A DNA stretch of 64,000 bases from JAXMBN01 sp046349875 (lineage in GTDB: Bacteria > Planctomycetota > Planctomycetia > Pirellulales > Pirellulaceae), in contig JAXMBN010000012.1 in assembly GCA_046349875.1 (NCBI GenBank), forward strand, positions 1 through 64,000, in the 5' to 3' direction. The position numbers were made by a program, and so were the translations under genes. The stretch's first letter is position 1. Each line of letters starts with the position of its first letter. Of the stretch, positions 46,988-57,019 are shown piece after piece. The notes under the pieces were generated by a model, which searched no databases, was not told the origin of the DNA, and saw only the letters and a list, made by a program, of their open reading frames with translations.

Positions 46988-49523
46988 CTATTTGTCAGCG
47001 TAGACTTGAGTGCTTTCTTCTTTCACAACTGCCACAGGACGTTGCTGACTCTTCACGAACGCTCGAACCACTTGGGTCCCTTCCCGCGGCAATCGCACCG
47101 AAAAACGATAGGTCAACTGATCCTTCGCTCGCATCTCTTGAATGGGCTCAAAGGTCAATCCACCTTGAGCCGCTTGATGGGAAACAGGAGCTTGCACTTG
47201 AAGCACTTCCGATCCTTGAGGAAGCTCAACCATGACTTGTACATTGCGATCGCCTCGCGTTCCAATGTTGGTAACCTTCACCACATAGGTTGTGAAGCCA
47301 TCGGTTTCGATTGGATCATTGTCGTCTTCGATCGAGAACGCCAATTCGCTTTGTCCTTCTACCTTCACCGGCTTCTCGATCGTTTCCGGACGCACATCCT
47401 TAGCTTGCCCCTGAACACGTACGACGAAGTCGCCTTCTTCGATCGGCATCACAACCAAATCGGTCGTGGCCGTCTCGCCTGGTCCTAACTCTTCGAGTCC
47501 CCAGACTACCATATGCTTGTTCGAGACATACTCGCCATCATTTCCGGCATTGTTGAACTGAAGACCGCGAGGCAGATTGGCAACAATATCGATATCGCGA
47601 GCTCACCGCAGTGCCTGGGTTCGTCAAGGTAATTTGATACGTTGCTTGGCGTTCCAAGTATCGTAACTTCGGTCCAGAGATCGATACTTGCAACTGAGGT
47701 GCCACCACTTGTACCGGAAGACTCGACTCAACCGGTGCTGCATTGGCCGACGTCGCTCGTACGATATTTTGGGTCATGCCTGGCTCAATCGCCAAGAGTT
47801 CCAAAGGAATCGTACGAGACTCACCTGGTTCCAAATGAAATGCCTCAAGCTCCATGCTCGGGCCCTTGGGATGCTTGAATCCGCTTGAAACTTCTTCCAC
47901 GAGTATGATATCTCGGGCTACTCCCGTCCCAACGTTGGAGATCTGGATCCGAATGTCGAGCGAATTGCCGATCAATACCTTGGGATCCATTACCTGCGTC
48001 AATTCGAGCTTCGGCTGAGTACTCATCGTTCGCACAGAAGCTTGCGAGGCAAAGGAGACGCTGGCAACACTTCCAAGCTCGCCTTCCGTTTCAGGAATCA
48101 GTTCCATGACGATCGTCTGTTCGGCGCCCGCTGCCATTTCTCCTAATGACCAGGTTAGATTTCCTTGTGCATCGGGATCCGTCTGGGGAGTCGAGCGAGC
48201 GAATCGCGTCCCAACAGGAACACGATCGACGATCGTAACATCATGAGCAGATGCATTGCCGACATTGCGAACGATCAGTGTAAAGGTCGCTGGTTGCCCT
48301 ACTTGAACTTCTTCAGGGGCTCGTTTTTGAAGTTGTAGGCTTGGGTTCTGTGCGCCATCGAGCTTGCGAAGGCCCGGTCGTTCAGCCACAAGCCCCGAAC
48401 TCGCGGATGCAAGACGTGCACTGGGGCCACGCGAACCCTGAGCGCTCGATCCGTAATTGCGATTACTGTCGTTTTCATAGGAAGCATTGCCACGCGAGGC
48501 CGTTGCTTGCGGAGAATTCGAAAGCGGAGTGGATACTAAACTCGATGAACCATTTCCATTTGGTCGATCGCGCAAAGTCACCATAGGTGCTGCGTTTGCC
48601 TGACTCGAATTGGCCTGCATCGATGCTCGAGGATCGAGGCTGCGATCACTCGCTGGCTGACCCGAGGTTGGCATGGCAGGTGAATTGTTTGACAATGCCG
48701 ATGGCTGGAAAGCAGGGGGAGCGCTAACAGGTCCTCCAAGTGACGACCCAGCGTTTCCACCTTGCGAAAGCGTACTCAGAGGCGCAGGCATGGAAGGCGA
48801 AGTCGCATTCAACGGGGCTGGAGCTTGAAAGCCTTGACTACCGAGACCTTGCGAACCCGAAGTTGGCGAAGGAGCATTCAGTGCATTCGGTAGCCCACTG
48901 CCGCTAGGTGAAGCACCCTGATCGTCCGACAACGAAGCCGTAGAACGCGAAGCGTTGAAAGCATTGGGCAACGTAGGGGAACGAGTGGCTGATGCCTCTG
49001 ATCCAGAACCTCCGCCATCACCAAGCCTTGCAGTGGAAGAAAAGCTGGGTGGCATCATTGTTGGAGTTGTACCCGACCCTTGCAAGCTTGGGCTCGAACC
49101 AGCCGAAGCATTCGGATTGGCCGAAAACGCTGGCGCGCTCATCAAAGAGGAAGAGGCAGGTGGTTGGAATTGTGAATTTTGTCCATTGCCTGCAGGCGTT
49201 AAAGAGGGCGCCGACAACATGGGAGCTGGACTTCGAAGAGGATTCGATTGATCTGCCGCTTGATCGTTGGCTCGAATAACCGACTGTGAGGAAAGTGGTG
49301 GAGGAACGTCCAATGGAGGCACACCATGATCGCTTGCCATATGAACGTCGCTGTCCTGCGACAACCTGGCAGCGATCGGATCTGGCGATTGCTGAGAATA
49401 GGTTGGGCGAAGAACCGTCTCTTCAGAACGATTCCGAGCGTCGCGTTGAGCCAACGCAAGCGCGAGCAGCCCCAGCAAAAAGGTGGCGGTAGTAACGGTA
49501 ACAGCCAGTGCTATTCTCTTCAT
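46988..49523 (-). pseudogene. DUF11-repeat surface protein with long Pro/Ser/Asn linker, one frameshift
   Basis: Starts at the ATG at 49523, after a GAGG, with a signal/membrane segment (MKRIALAVTVTTATFLLGLLALALA). Residues about 40-390 are low-complexity and rich in Ser, Ala, Pro, Asn and Gly. Then come DUF11/CARDB-like beta-sandwich repeats (FTLIVRNVGNASAHDVTIVDRVPVGTRF; IRIQISNVGTGVARDIILVEEV; YQITLTNPGTAV). The first frame ends in non-homologous sequence near 47600. The next repeat (RDIDIVANLPRGLQFNNAGN, then HMVVWGLEELGPGETATT) is in the frame ending at 46988, which runs into further DUF11 repeats. One indel accounts for it. Likely an extracellular adhesin or envelope protein. Confidence 0.8.
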
Positions 49524-49859
49524 TTTGCCTCGACATCCTTGTCCAGGTTCCAGTGCGGAGTACGGTTCAGGCGAGAATCGCCGAACAGAATTCGGTATGA
49601 TTCGCCTGCGCGTACCTCTCCAAACGGCTTCATAGCAAAAGCTTCCCCGGTGTGGGAAGAGCAATCACCCCAGGAAATGCCCGTTCCTGCTATGCCGCCT
49701 GAGAAAAACAGTCTGGGAATCCGCCTGCATCGTTTCCGTCCGCCCCTACCATCCCAATGAATCTTCGCCCTAAAATAGGCTCTTCCGTATTTGCCATTCG
49801 CAGACCAAGATAATCATTCCTACTACTGCGGCGATTCCTTTGACATTGCTAGCTGAGAC
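49524..49859. other. 336-base divergent promoter region
   Basis: It separates the DUF11 gene from the FHA-SpoIIE gene. No further gene is seen. A TTGACA at 49839-49844 is too near the ATG at 49860 to be its -35 box. Confidence 0.4.
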
Positions 49860-51533
49860 ATGCCTTACCTGAACGCGCTGACCGGCCTTGCCTTTGGCAA
49901 ACGCTACGACCTAACCAAACCCGAAACGATCATGGGACGACATCCCGATTGTGATATCGTTTTGGATGCTGGGGCTGTAAGCCGCCAACATGCAAAGGTC
50001 GTGCAACGTGATGGCGAGTATTTGCTTGAGGACCTCAAGAGTCGCAACGGTACCTTTCTCAATGGACGGTTGATTGGTCAAGCAACGCCTCTTCAAGATG
50101 GTGACTTGATTCGCATTTGCGATCTCGAACTCAGTTACCACGACGCTCCCGAAGTCGGATCGCTCGGTCGCTCCGATATGGGCGAAAGCAGTGTCAGCAT
50201 TCTGATGATCGACGACCATGAAGCTTCGGCGCCCATGGTCACCAGTAAGCTGGATGTTCGCGGAAGCACCTACGGATCGCAGTTGATCGCTAGTAGCGAA
50301 GTCAAACTGACAGCGATCGTAGAAATCATGCACTCGCTGGGACGCACCGTCTCGCTCGATGACGTTCTTCCCAAAGTCTTGGACGGGCTTTTCAAGATCT
50401 TCGTGCAGGCCGATCGAGGCTTTATCGTTCTCAGAGAACCCGATGGGTCGCTTCAACCTCGCTGCGTGAAAGCACGCCGAGCCGATCAGGAGGAGACCGT
50501 ACGCATTAGTCGTACGATCTTGCGCGAGATCATGAATCGCAAAGAGGCGATCATCTCTTTAGATGCAACGAGCGATGAACGATTTGAGATGAGCCAAAGC
50601 GTGGCTGACTTTCGCATTCGTTCCATGATTGTTGCTCCACTCCTCAATACCGAAGGAGATGCGATCGGAGCCATTCAAATCGATACTCTTCAGCAACGCA
50701 ATCGATTCGAAGAAAAAGATCTCGAGGTTCTCGTAGCTGTAGCGAACCAAGCCGCGATCACGATCGAAAATGCTCAATTGCACGAACAGGTGGTGATGCA
50801 GAAACTCGTTGAACAGGATCTGCTCCTAGCGAAACAAGTGCAGCAGGCCTTTTTACCTAAGAATCCACCCGACGCTCCTGGATATCACTACTACCAGTTT
50901 TATCAGGCAGCCAATCAAATCGGCGGAGACTACTTCGACTACATTCCACTTTCCAACGATCGTATCGCCATTGCGGTCGCAGACGTTGTGGGGCATGGTG
51001 TCGCGGCCGCCATGTTCATGGCCAAGCTTTCGGCCGAAACCCGATTTGCCTTTGCCCGATCCGAAGATCCTGCTAAAGCCATGGCCATGCTCAACAACCG
51101 CCTAACGGCCTTAGGCATCGAAAAAATGGTTACGATGTGCGTCGTGATCCTGAATCCCTCTTCAGGACAAGCCACGATCGTCAATGCGGGCCATATGCCT
51201 CCCGTGCTTCGCGATGCGAGTGGCAAGCTTCAAGAGCCTAGCCAAGAAGAAGCTGGCTTGCCCTTGGGGATCATGGAGGGTATCGAATACGATGCGGTTC
51301 AAATCACCATTCAACCGGGCGATACCTTCGTGATGTACACCGACGGAATCTTTGAAGCCCCCAATGCCGACGGCGATCAATTTTCGATCAATCGCGTTCG
51401 CCAACTGACGACACAAAGCCAAGGCGAGGTTACGACGACAGGGAAGAGCATCGTCGATGCCGTACTCAAACACATCGAAGGCACGTCTCAAGAAGATGAT
51501 ATGTGCTTGGTGGTCGTCGGCCGAAGCTCCTAA
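49860..51533 (+). CDS. FHA-GAF-SpoIIE-type PP2C phosphatase
   Basis: 557 aa in three domains. FHA (about 1-95) has the phosphothreonine-binding pattern GRHPDCDIVL, SRQHAKV and KSRNGTFLNG. GAF lies at about 145-310 (SLGRTVSLDDVLPKVLDGLF to AITIENAQLHEQ). A coiled stretch leads to a SpoIIE/RsbU-like serine phosphatase (about 330-555) with IGGDYFDY, VADVVGHGVAAAMFMAKL, NAGHMPP, YTDGIFEA and QEDDMCLVVV, all metal-binding Asp residues present. Such proteins act in partner-switching or Ser/Thr kinase networks: the FHA binds a phosphorylated partner and the phosphatase resets it. No kinase or anti-sigma partner is adjacent. It is cytoplasmic. Confidence 0.93.
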   Translation: MPYLNALTGLAFGKRYDLTKPETIMGRHPDCDIVLDAGAVSRQHAKVVQRDGEYLLEDLKSRNGTFLNGRLIGQATPLQDGDLIRICDLELSYHDAPEVGSLGRSDMGESSVSILMIDDHEASAPMVTSKLDVRGSTYGSQLIASSEVKLTAIVEIMHSLGRTVSLDDVLPKVLDGLFKIFVQADRGFIVLREPDGSLQPRCVKARRADQEETVRISRTILREIMNRKEAIISLDATSDERFEMSQSVADFRIRSMIVAPLLNTEGDAIGAIQIDTLQQRNRFEEKDLEVLVAVANQAAITIENAQLHEQVVMQKLVEQDLLLAKQVQQAFLPKNPPDAPGYHYYQFYQAANQIGGDYFDYIPLSNDRIAIAVADVVGHGVAAAMFMAKLSAETRFAFARSEDPAKAMAMLNNRLTALGIEKMVTMCVVILNPSSGQATIVNAGHMPPVLRDASGKLQEPSQEEAGLPLGIMEGIEYDAVQITIQPGDTFVMYTDGIFEAPNADGDQFSINRVRQLTTQSQGEVTTTGKSIVDAVLKHIEGTSQEDDMCLVVVGRSS

Positions 51534-51685
51534 CCATCGTTGATAAGCATTAGAGTTCGTCATCAACGAAAACGCATGCTGGAACGCGATGTGGACACAA
51601 CCAAAGGCAAAGCCCCAAGTATCGATCAAGCGAACATCGCGTTATCCAAGCGCCCCTCCATCCTTGTGAACGAAAAGGACAGTCC

Positions 51686-52960
51686 ATGCCCTCCGATAAA
51701 TCGGTCGAATCTGCCTATCGCCTTGCCGTGGAACGATTCGCCGAATGGGATCGGGATGTGGAATCAGCTCTCCAACAATTGAAGTCGATTCCCATTTCAC
51801 TTCATTGCTGGCAAGGGGACGATGTGGGTGGTTTTGAAGATCCAGGCCAGGAGCTCGGCGATGGACTCGCGGTCACGGGAAACTACCCCGGCAAAGCCAC
51901 AACCCCGCAAGAACTGCGGCAAGATTTGGAAAAAGTCTATTCTCTCTTACCGGGCAAACATCGGCTTAATCTCCATGCGTTCTATGGAGAATTTGCAGGG
52001 CAGCGCTGCGAACGCAATGAAGTGGACGTGTCGCACTTCGAAGACTGGATGGCATGGGCGAGCACGCAAGGATTGGGGCTCGATTTTAATCCCACATTCT
52101 TCTCGCATCCGTTAGCCAAAGATGGTTTCACGCTCAGTCATTCGGATGAATCGATTCGGCGTTACTGGATTGAGCATGGCCAACAATGTCGAAAAATTGC
52201 GGCCGAGATCGGAAAACGATTAGGCTCAGTCTGCGTCAACAATTTCTGGATTCCCGATGGCTTCAAGGATACTCCCGTCGATCGCACCGGCCCGCGTCAA
52301 CGACTCTTGGCGAGCTTGGACGAGATCTTTGCCGAATCCTATTTGCCACAATACACACTGGATGCAGTCGAAGCCAAGCTCTTTGGTATCGGAAGCGAAA
52401 GCTACACGACGGGAAGTCACGAGTTCTATCTGGCGTATGCTGTTTCGCGACAGAAAGTACTTTGCCTCGATGCGGGGCACTTCCATCCCACCGAACAAAT
52501 CGCCGACAAGATCTCTTCGGTGTTACAGTTCGTACCAAGACTTTTATTGCATGTAAGCCGAGGCGTTCGATGGGATAGTGATCACGTCGTAACTCTCCAT
52601 GATGACTTGCTCGCCATGATGCTCGAGCTGGCTCGCGGTGGCTATTGGGATCGCGTCCATATCGGTCTCGACTTCTTTGATGCGAGCATCAATCGTATTG
52701 CGGCTTGGGTGATTGGTGCACGAAATGTTCTGAAAGCGATCCTTATCGCGTTGCTCGACCCAACACCGCGGCTTATGGCAGCCGAGAACTCGCAGGACTA
52801 CACATCGCGTTTGGCCATCATGGAAGAAGCGAAGACTATGCCCGTGGGTGCTGTCTGGGACTACTATTGTTTGCAAAATGATGTCGCGATTGGCGATGCA
52901 TGGCTTTCCGATGTCAAAACCTATGAAGGCCGAATTCTCAGCCGGCGTGGCCTCGATTGA
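51686..52960 (+). CDS. rhaA: L-rhamnose isomerase
   Basis: 424 aa. It converts L-rhamnose to L-rhamnulose. Key segments: ISLHCWQGDDVGGFE, the GLAVTGNYPGKATTPQELR block, LNLHAFYGEF, LDFNPTFFSHPLAKDGFTLSH, VCVNNFWIPDG and HVSRGVRWDSDHVV, which holds metal ligands with the LDAGHFHPTE site. Length matches the RhaA family. AAAAGGAC lies before the ATG. It stands alone: rhaB, rhaD and rhaS are not in the window, so the rest of the pathway must be elsewhere. Rhamnose is abundant in ulvan and other sulfated algal polymers, which fits the sulfatase and glycosidases here. Confidence 0.93.
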   Translation: MPSDKSVESAYRLAVERFAEWDRDVESALQQLKSIPISLHCWQGDDVGGFEDPGQELGDGLAVTGNYPGKATTPQELRQDLEKVYSLLPGKHRLNLHAFYGEFAGQRCERNEVDVSHFEDWMAWASTQGLGLDFNPTFFSHPLAKDGFTLSHSDESIRRYWIEHGQQCRKIAAEIGKRLGSVCVNNFWIPDGFKDTPVDRTGPRQRLLASLDEIFAESYLPQYTLDAVEAKLFGIGSESYTTGSHEFYLAYAVSRQKVLCLDAGHFHPTEQIADKISSVLQFVPRLLLHVSRGVRWDSDHVVTLHDDLLAMMLELARGGYWDRVHIGLDFFDASINRIAAWVIGARNVLKAILIALLDPTPRLMAAENSQDYTSRLAIMEEAKTMPVGAVWDYYCLQNDVAIGDAWLSDVKTYEGRILSRRGLD

Positions 52961-52992
52961 TCGCGTTTTTCCATTCAAAAAACAAATACCAA

Positions 52993-53068
52993 CGAACCAC
53001 AAAAAGCACAAAACTCACGAAAGAAAACATAAACATCTCTTCGTGTTCTTCGCGATCTTCGTGGTTCA
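52993..53068. repeat. Imperfect inverted repeat GAACCACAAAAAGCAC / CTTCGTGGTTC
   Basis: An A-rich left arm (52994-53025) and a right arm ending GTGGTTC (53061-53067) pair over about 30 bases with several mismatches. It lies between rhaA and the converging RFAP synthase gene and may be a terminator. Similar CCACGAAGAACACGAAG sequences occur in many unrelated genomes. Confidence 0.5.
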
Positions 53069-53114
53069 CCGCATTTAGAATCGCCTAACGATCGGCACCG
53101 CGAAAAACGGATCT

Positions 53115-54173
53115 CTATTTCAGTTCGAGAGTAGCGCCAGTACATTGCGGTGCGACGATACGGATTCCATCGGCGGATTCGCTTCGCCATTGCGAGGCGA
53201 TTCGTTTGGCAATCTCTTTATTTTCGACGATCCCAAAAAGGGTTGGTCCCCAACTGCTTTGTCCAGATGCAGGAACTCCTAACGAACGAAGTCGCAGCAC
53301 ACGTTCTTCGAGAGCTTGCGTACGAAATGGACCACCTTGAACTTGCCGAAAGATCTCGCCCGACATTCTCCCATAATCAAACAAGGCATCTCCCATGGCT
53401 GCGAGATCCCCTTGCATCGCACAAGGTAAGAGAGTGGTCTCTACAAGTTCGATCATCGATTGCCGATGAGGGTTGGGGGCATCCGCGCATCTCTGAAAAA
53501 AATCGGCTTCCCGCTGGCCACTAATCGTCTCTTTCTCCAACGGGTCGATCAATAGGATTCTCCATTCCGACGGAACCGATACCCGCCGAATACGTGTCTT
53601 GGCATCATCAGATATTCCCTCGTCCCATAACCATCCACCGCACAAGAATCCAGCCATCCCAATATGAGATCGCTCTCCACGTCCCGAAGCCAATTGCAAA
53701 TCGCGATTTGCAACAGAGCATTCTCCATCGCTTGGAATGGAAGCCGGGTTCATCCATACGTTTCTGGCAGGTTGCGATCCCTTCTGAATGGGAACGTTCA
53801 TTCGATCACTGTCGAAGTTCGCTTTGCCGAGAATTTTGTACGATTGCAAGATGGTCGCAACAGCACAGGCCAATTGCGTACCACTACCGAATCCGCAATG
53901 AGCTTCCGGGGCCCGAAGGATCTCCCATTGCAATCCAGGAAGCGTCTCCAAGCCATGTAGACTCTGCCAATGACGCGCTCCCTTGTCGATGCGATCGCTC
54001 CATGCACCACAGGCCGAAGTATTCCAGTTCGTGGCCGAGTGAACAGCAATTTCAAACGATGGCTCATCGATCATCATGCCCAAACCGCCATAGCGATGCG
54101 GTTCTTCCGAGCAGATTGCGACCAACCCAAAATGCAAGCGGGAGGGCGTTCGAAGCATCCACGACGCCATCAT
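53115..54173 (-). CDS. Beta-RFAP synthase (GHMP-fold), methanopterin pathway
   Basis: 352 aa from the ATG at 54173 (ATGA overlap with DUF447). RFAP synthase joins p-aminobenzoate to PRPP with loss of CO2 and PPi, the first step that makes the arylamine of tetrahydromethanopterin. The N-terminal RTPSRLHFGLV and YGGLGMMIDEP match the family, and GFGSGTQLACAVA is the GHMP nucleotide loop. A later SSWGPTLFGIV matches the C-terminal GHMP region. Planctomycetes are known to carry H4MPT C1 genes otherwise found in methylotrophs and archaea. The middle part (about 120-190) is longer than usual. It is the last gene of a coupled set with DUF447 and pabA. Confidence 0.88.
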   Translation of the reverse strand: MMASWMLRTPSRLHFGLVAICSEEPHRYGGLGMMIDEPSFEIAVHSATNWNTSACGAWSDRIDKGARHWQSLHGLETLPGLQWEILRAPEAHCGFGSGTQLACAVATILQSYKILGKANFDSDRMNVPIQKGSQPARNVWMNPASIPSDGECSVANRDLQLASGRGERSHIGMAGFLCGGWLWDEGISDDAKTRIRRVSVPSEWRILLIDPLEKETISGQREADFFQRCADAPNPHRQSMIELVETTLLPCAMQGDLAAMGDALFDYGRMSGEIFRQVQGGPFRTQALEERVLRLRSLGVPASGQSSWGPTLFGIVENKEIAKRIASQWRSESADGIRIVAPQCTGATLELK

Positions 54174-54748
54174 CGCCCCTCGTCCTTTGGATTCGATGCG
54201 ATTTGTGGGCATTGGCTGCGAAGCAATGCAAATGCTTTGCGTTCGCGATCTCCGGCCGTTTTTTCAATGGCGATACTCAAACGCTCAAATTCTGCATCGA
54301 GCACATGGGGTTCGAGCAAATGCTTGCGGCTAATTAAGATCGCCGCCTCCAACACAGCATGCTTGGCTCGATTCCATCCCCAAAAGGCCCGATGTACTTG
54401 ATGGGCTTTGATGACCCCTCGCACACTTGCCCGAGGCTGAGACAGATCCCAGTCCTCTAGACTTAACGCGTACCAATGGCACGCATCGTCCAGGACATAT
54501 CCTACAGACGAATCGAATTGGCTTGGGCGATCATCTGCCAATCCCAACACCGCTTGCGCCAACAGCAACGCGTCATCCACCACATGAAAAATGCAACGAC
54601 CACTTCGATGCATATTTGAAAATGACTCAGAAGTCTGAAACGGTTTCAACGTCCACGATTGCAAACTCTCGTCGACCCAAGGCCCCATCGGCGCCAGATG
54701 CATGGACCCATCGGAGCGTTCGGTGGTTACGATTCCTTCGAGGATCAT
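54170..54748 (-). CDS. DUF447 family protein (C1/methanopterin cluster)
   Basis: 192 aa from the ATG at 54748, which overlaps the pabA stop by four bases. DUF447 proteins have a flavin-reductase-like split barrel and are found with H4MPT biosynthesis genes in methylotrophs and archaea; their reaction is not proven. Seen: ILEGIVTTERSDGSMHLAPMGP at the N-terminus, CIFHVVDDALLLAQAVLG, and a helical C-terminal part with HRAFWGWNRAKHAVLEAAILISR. Stops and starts overlap as ATGA on both sides, so it is translated in fixed ratio with PabA and RFAP synthase. Confidence 0.85.
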   Translation of the reverse strand: MILEGIVTTERSDGSMHLAPMGPWVDESLQSWTLKPFQTSESFSNMHRSGRCIFHVVDDALLLAQAVLGLADDRPSQFDSSVGYVLDDACHWYALSLEDWDLSQPRASVRGVIKAHQVHRAFWGWNRAKHAVLEAAILISRKHLLEPHVLDAEFERLSIAIEKTAGDRERKAFALLRSQCPQIASNPKDEGR

Positions 54749-55341
54749 TCGGCAACCTCCAAAATGGAAGGTACCTCTGCGATGCGGAGAAAGTTGGCGA
54801 GCAACCGGTAGCCCCATTGGGTCAAAATCGATTCAGGATGAAACTGCACACCGACCAGAGGACGTTCCGCATGCTCAACGGCCATCACCAACCCATCGTC
54901 GGTCGTTGCAGTGACCTTGAGTTCGTCGGGAATGGTCGCGCGGTCCAGAATCAAGGAATGATACCGACCTGCTTCAAAGGTTTCGGGAATCCCTTCAAAA
55001 AGCTTGGAATGTGTGTGAGTTACCCTGGAGGCCAACCCATGCATGGGACGGGGTGCGCGAATCACGGTCGCCCCCAACGCTTGCCCGATCGCCTGATGAC
55101 CAAGACAGACTCCCAAGATTGGAATACGATGCGATAAACGTCGCACCACTTCCATCGAACACCCAGCATCATCCGGAGTCTTCGGTCCAGGCGATATGAT
55201 GATCGCCGAACAATCCAATTTGACGATCGACTCCATCGTCATCGCATCGCTTCGGGCTACCAAGGTCTCCTGCCCAAGCTGGATCAAGTATCGTTCCAGG
55301 TTGTAGACAAAGCTGTCATAGTTATCGAGCAATAGAATCAT
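54745..55341 (-). CDS. pabA: Glutamine amidotransferase, PabA/TrpG type
   Basis: 198 aa class I glutamine amidotransferase. DNYDSFVYNLERYL begins the family fold, SPGPKTPDDAG the oxyanion strand, and GVCLGHQAIG carries the nucleophile Cys79. VGVQFHPES provides His168 and Glu170. It supplies ammonia for 4-amino-4-deoxychorismate (pABA) or anthranilate; sequence alone cannot separate the two. Coupling to RFAP synthase, which uses pABA, favours a pABA role. No pabB/trpE is nearby. Confidence 0.9.
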   Translation of the reverse strand: MILLLDNYDSFVYNLERYLIQLGQETLVARSDAMTMESIVKLDCSAIIISPGPKTPDDAGCSMEVVRRLSHRIPILGVCLGHQAIGQALGATVIRAPRPMHGLASRVTHTHSKLFEGIPETFEAGRYHSLILDRATIPDELKVTATTDDGLVMAVEHAERPLVGVQFHPESILTQWGYRLLANFLRIAEVPSILEVAE

Positions 55342-55509
55342 GATTGCACCCAGGCGGATTCGACCCCATCATTACTCGCAAACCATGATTCTTACCAGTC
55401 CGTTCAACGATTCTCATTCGGAAGTCGAGCGAATGTCGGAATTCGTTTCTTCTTGATGATCATACAGGAGAACCACGCACGAGGGAGTCTCGATGCCGTT
55501 GCTTGTCAA

Positions 55510-56874
55510 CTAGGCCATCGCATGCCCATTGGAAAGCTGTTCCGAAATGTCGAACGCGATTTCCATGGCTTGCTCGTAATTGAGTCTTGGATCCAGCTGC
55601 GTTTGGTATGCAACGCTCAAATCGTTTTCGGTAAGCCCGCGCGAACCTCCGACACACTCAGTAACATTTTCGCCAGTAAGCTCGAGATGCGCACCACCTA
55701 GCCGCGAACCTCGCTCGCGGTGAATCGCAAAGGAAGCCTTGAGCTCTCCCACGATATCGTCGAATCGACGTGTTTTTCGTCCATGCGCTGTCGAGATCGT
55801 GTTTCCGTGCATAGGATCACAGATCCACAACACGCGGCGTTCCGATCGGCGGACGGCATCAATCAACTCGGGCAACTTGCTTTGGATGTGTTTCATTCCC
55901 ATACGATGGATCAAAGTCAACTTGCCAGGAGCATTGTCCGGATTGAGCCGTTCAATCATTTCGATCAACTCATCCGACGTCATGCTCGGACCAACTTTTA
56001 CCGCGATGGGATTGCGAATCCCACGACAATACTCAATGTGCGAACCATTCAACGCGCGCGTTCGCTCACCGATCCATGGCATATGGGTTGCAAAGTTGTA
56101 GTACCCGACGCCGCGAACACTGGGACGCGTAAGAGCCGTTTCGTAGTCGAGCAACAACGCTTCGTGTGAAGTAAAGAAATCGACCCGACGCAACTCATTG
56201 GCCGGCATCTGCAGAACCGTCTCCATAAAGTTGATCGCTTGCCCTAAGGAAGCCAACAACTTCTGATACCGTGGGGCCTCTTCCGATTCTGCAACAAAGA
56301 CGAGGTTCCAATTGTCGGGATGATGCAAGTCGGCAAAGCCACCTTCGCTCAAGTCGCGAACAAAATTGAGCGTCAATGCCGATCGCTCATACCCTCGCAA
56401 CATCCGCCATGGATCCGCTCGTCGCGCTTCCTTGGTGAATTCGACGCTGTTGATAAGATCGCCGCGATAGCAGGGCAAGGTCTCTGTTCCTTGCGTTTCG
56501 AAATCGCTCGAACGAGGCTTGGCATACTGGCCAGCCATACGTCCCACTCGAATAATGCGGCAACGCGCCCCAAACAAGATCGCCAAACTCATCTGCAGCA
56601 AGACCTTCAGCTTGCTCGCAATCGGCTCGGCCTGGCAATCATCAAATGATTCTGCGCAATCACCACCCTGCAATAGCCAAGCGTTGCCTTCTTGCGCCAT
56701 CGCGATTTGATCCTGCAATCGGTCCACTTCCCAACTGGTGACCAAGGGAGGCATCTTTCGCAACTGTTGCAAAACGTATTCCAGTTCCGAAGCATCCTCA
56801 TAGGTCGGCTGCTGCACCAAGCTACAATTCTTCCATGAAGTTGGTGTCCAATTCGATTGCATGTAACGGTCCAT
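55510..56874 (-). CDS. Class II DAHP synthase
   Basis: 454 aa. It catalyses phosphoenolpyruvate plus erythrose 4-phosphate to DAHP, the entry of the shikimate pathway. Diagnostic blocks: QGGDCAESFDDC with the metal Cys, RVGRMAGQYAKPRS, SHEALLLDYETALTR, VGPSMTSDELIEMIERLNP, RMGMKHIQSKLP, CDPMHGNTIST and LTGENVTECVGGSRGLTE. Length fits the plant/bacterial type II enzymes; the N-terminal extension for inhibitor binding seen in mycobacteria looks short. It lies 168 bases upstream of pabA on the same strand, so it may feed chorismate to the pABA branch. Confidence 0.94.
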   Translation of the reverse strand: MDRYMQSNWTPTSWKNCSLVQQPTYEDASELEYVLQQLRKMPPLVTSWEVDRLQDQIAMAQEGNAWLLQGGDCAESFDDCQAEPIASKLKVLLQMSLAILFGARCRIIRVGRMAGQYAKPRSSDFETQGTETLPCYRGDLINSVEFTKEARRADPWRMLRGYERSALTLNFVRDLSEGGFADLHHPDNWNLVFVAESEEAPRYQKLLASLGQAINFMETVLQMPANELRRVDFFTSHEALLLDYETALTRPSVRGVGYYNFATHMPWIGERTRALNGSHIEYCRGIRNPIAVKVGPSMTSDELIEMIERLNPDNAPGKLTLIHRMGMKHIQSKLPELIDAVRRSERRVLWICDPMHGNTISTAHGRKTRRFDDIVGELKASFAIHRERGSRLGGAHLELTGENVTECVGGSRGLTENDLSVAYQTQLDPRLNYEQAMEIAFDISEQLSNGHAMA

Positions 56875-57019
56875 TTATTCTTAAGAGGGCAGGGCCGCGT
56901 GGTCTGTCTCGCGAATCCATCGCAACACCCAATTAGCCCGACTAATACAGCCTATTCAATAGGACCGTAACATACCAGAATCCTTCACTTCCGGGAATTC
57001 CGCAAGCCTTTCCTCGGGC

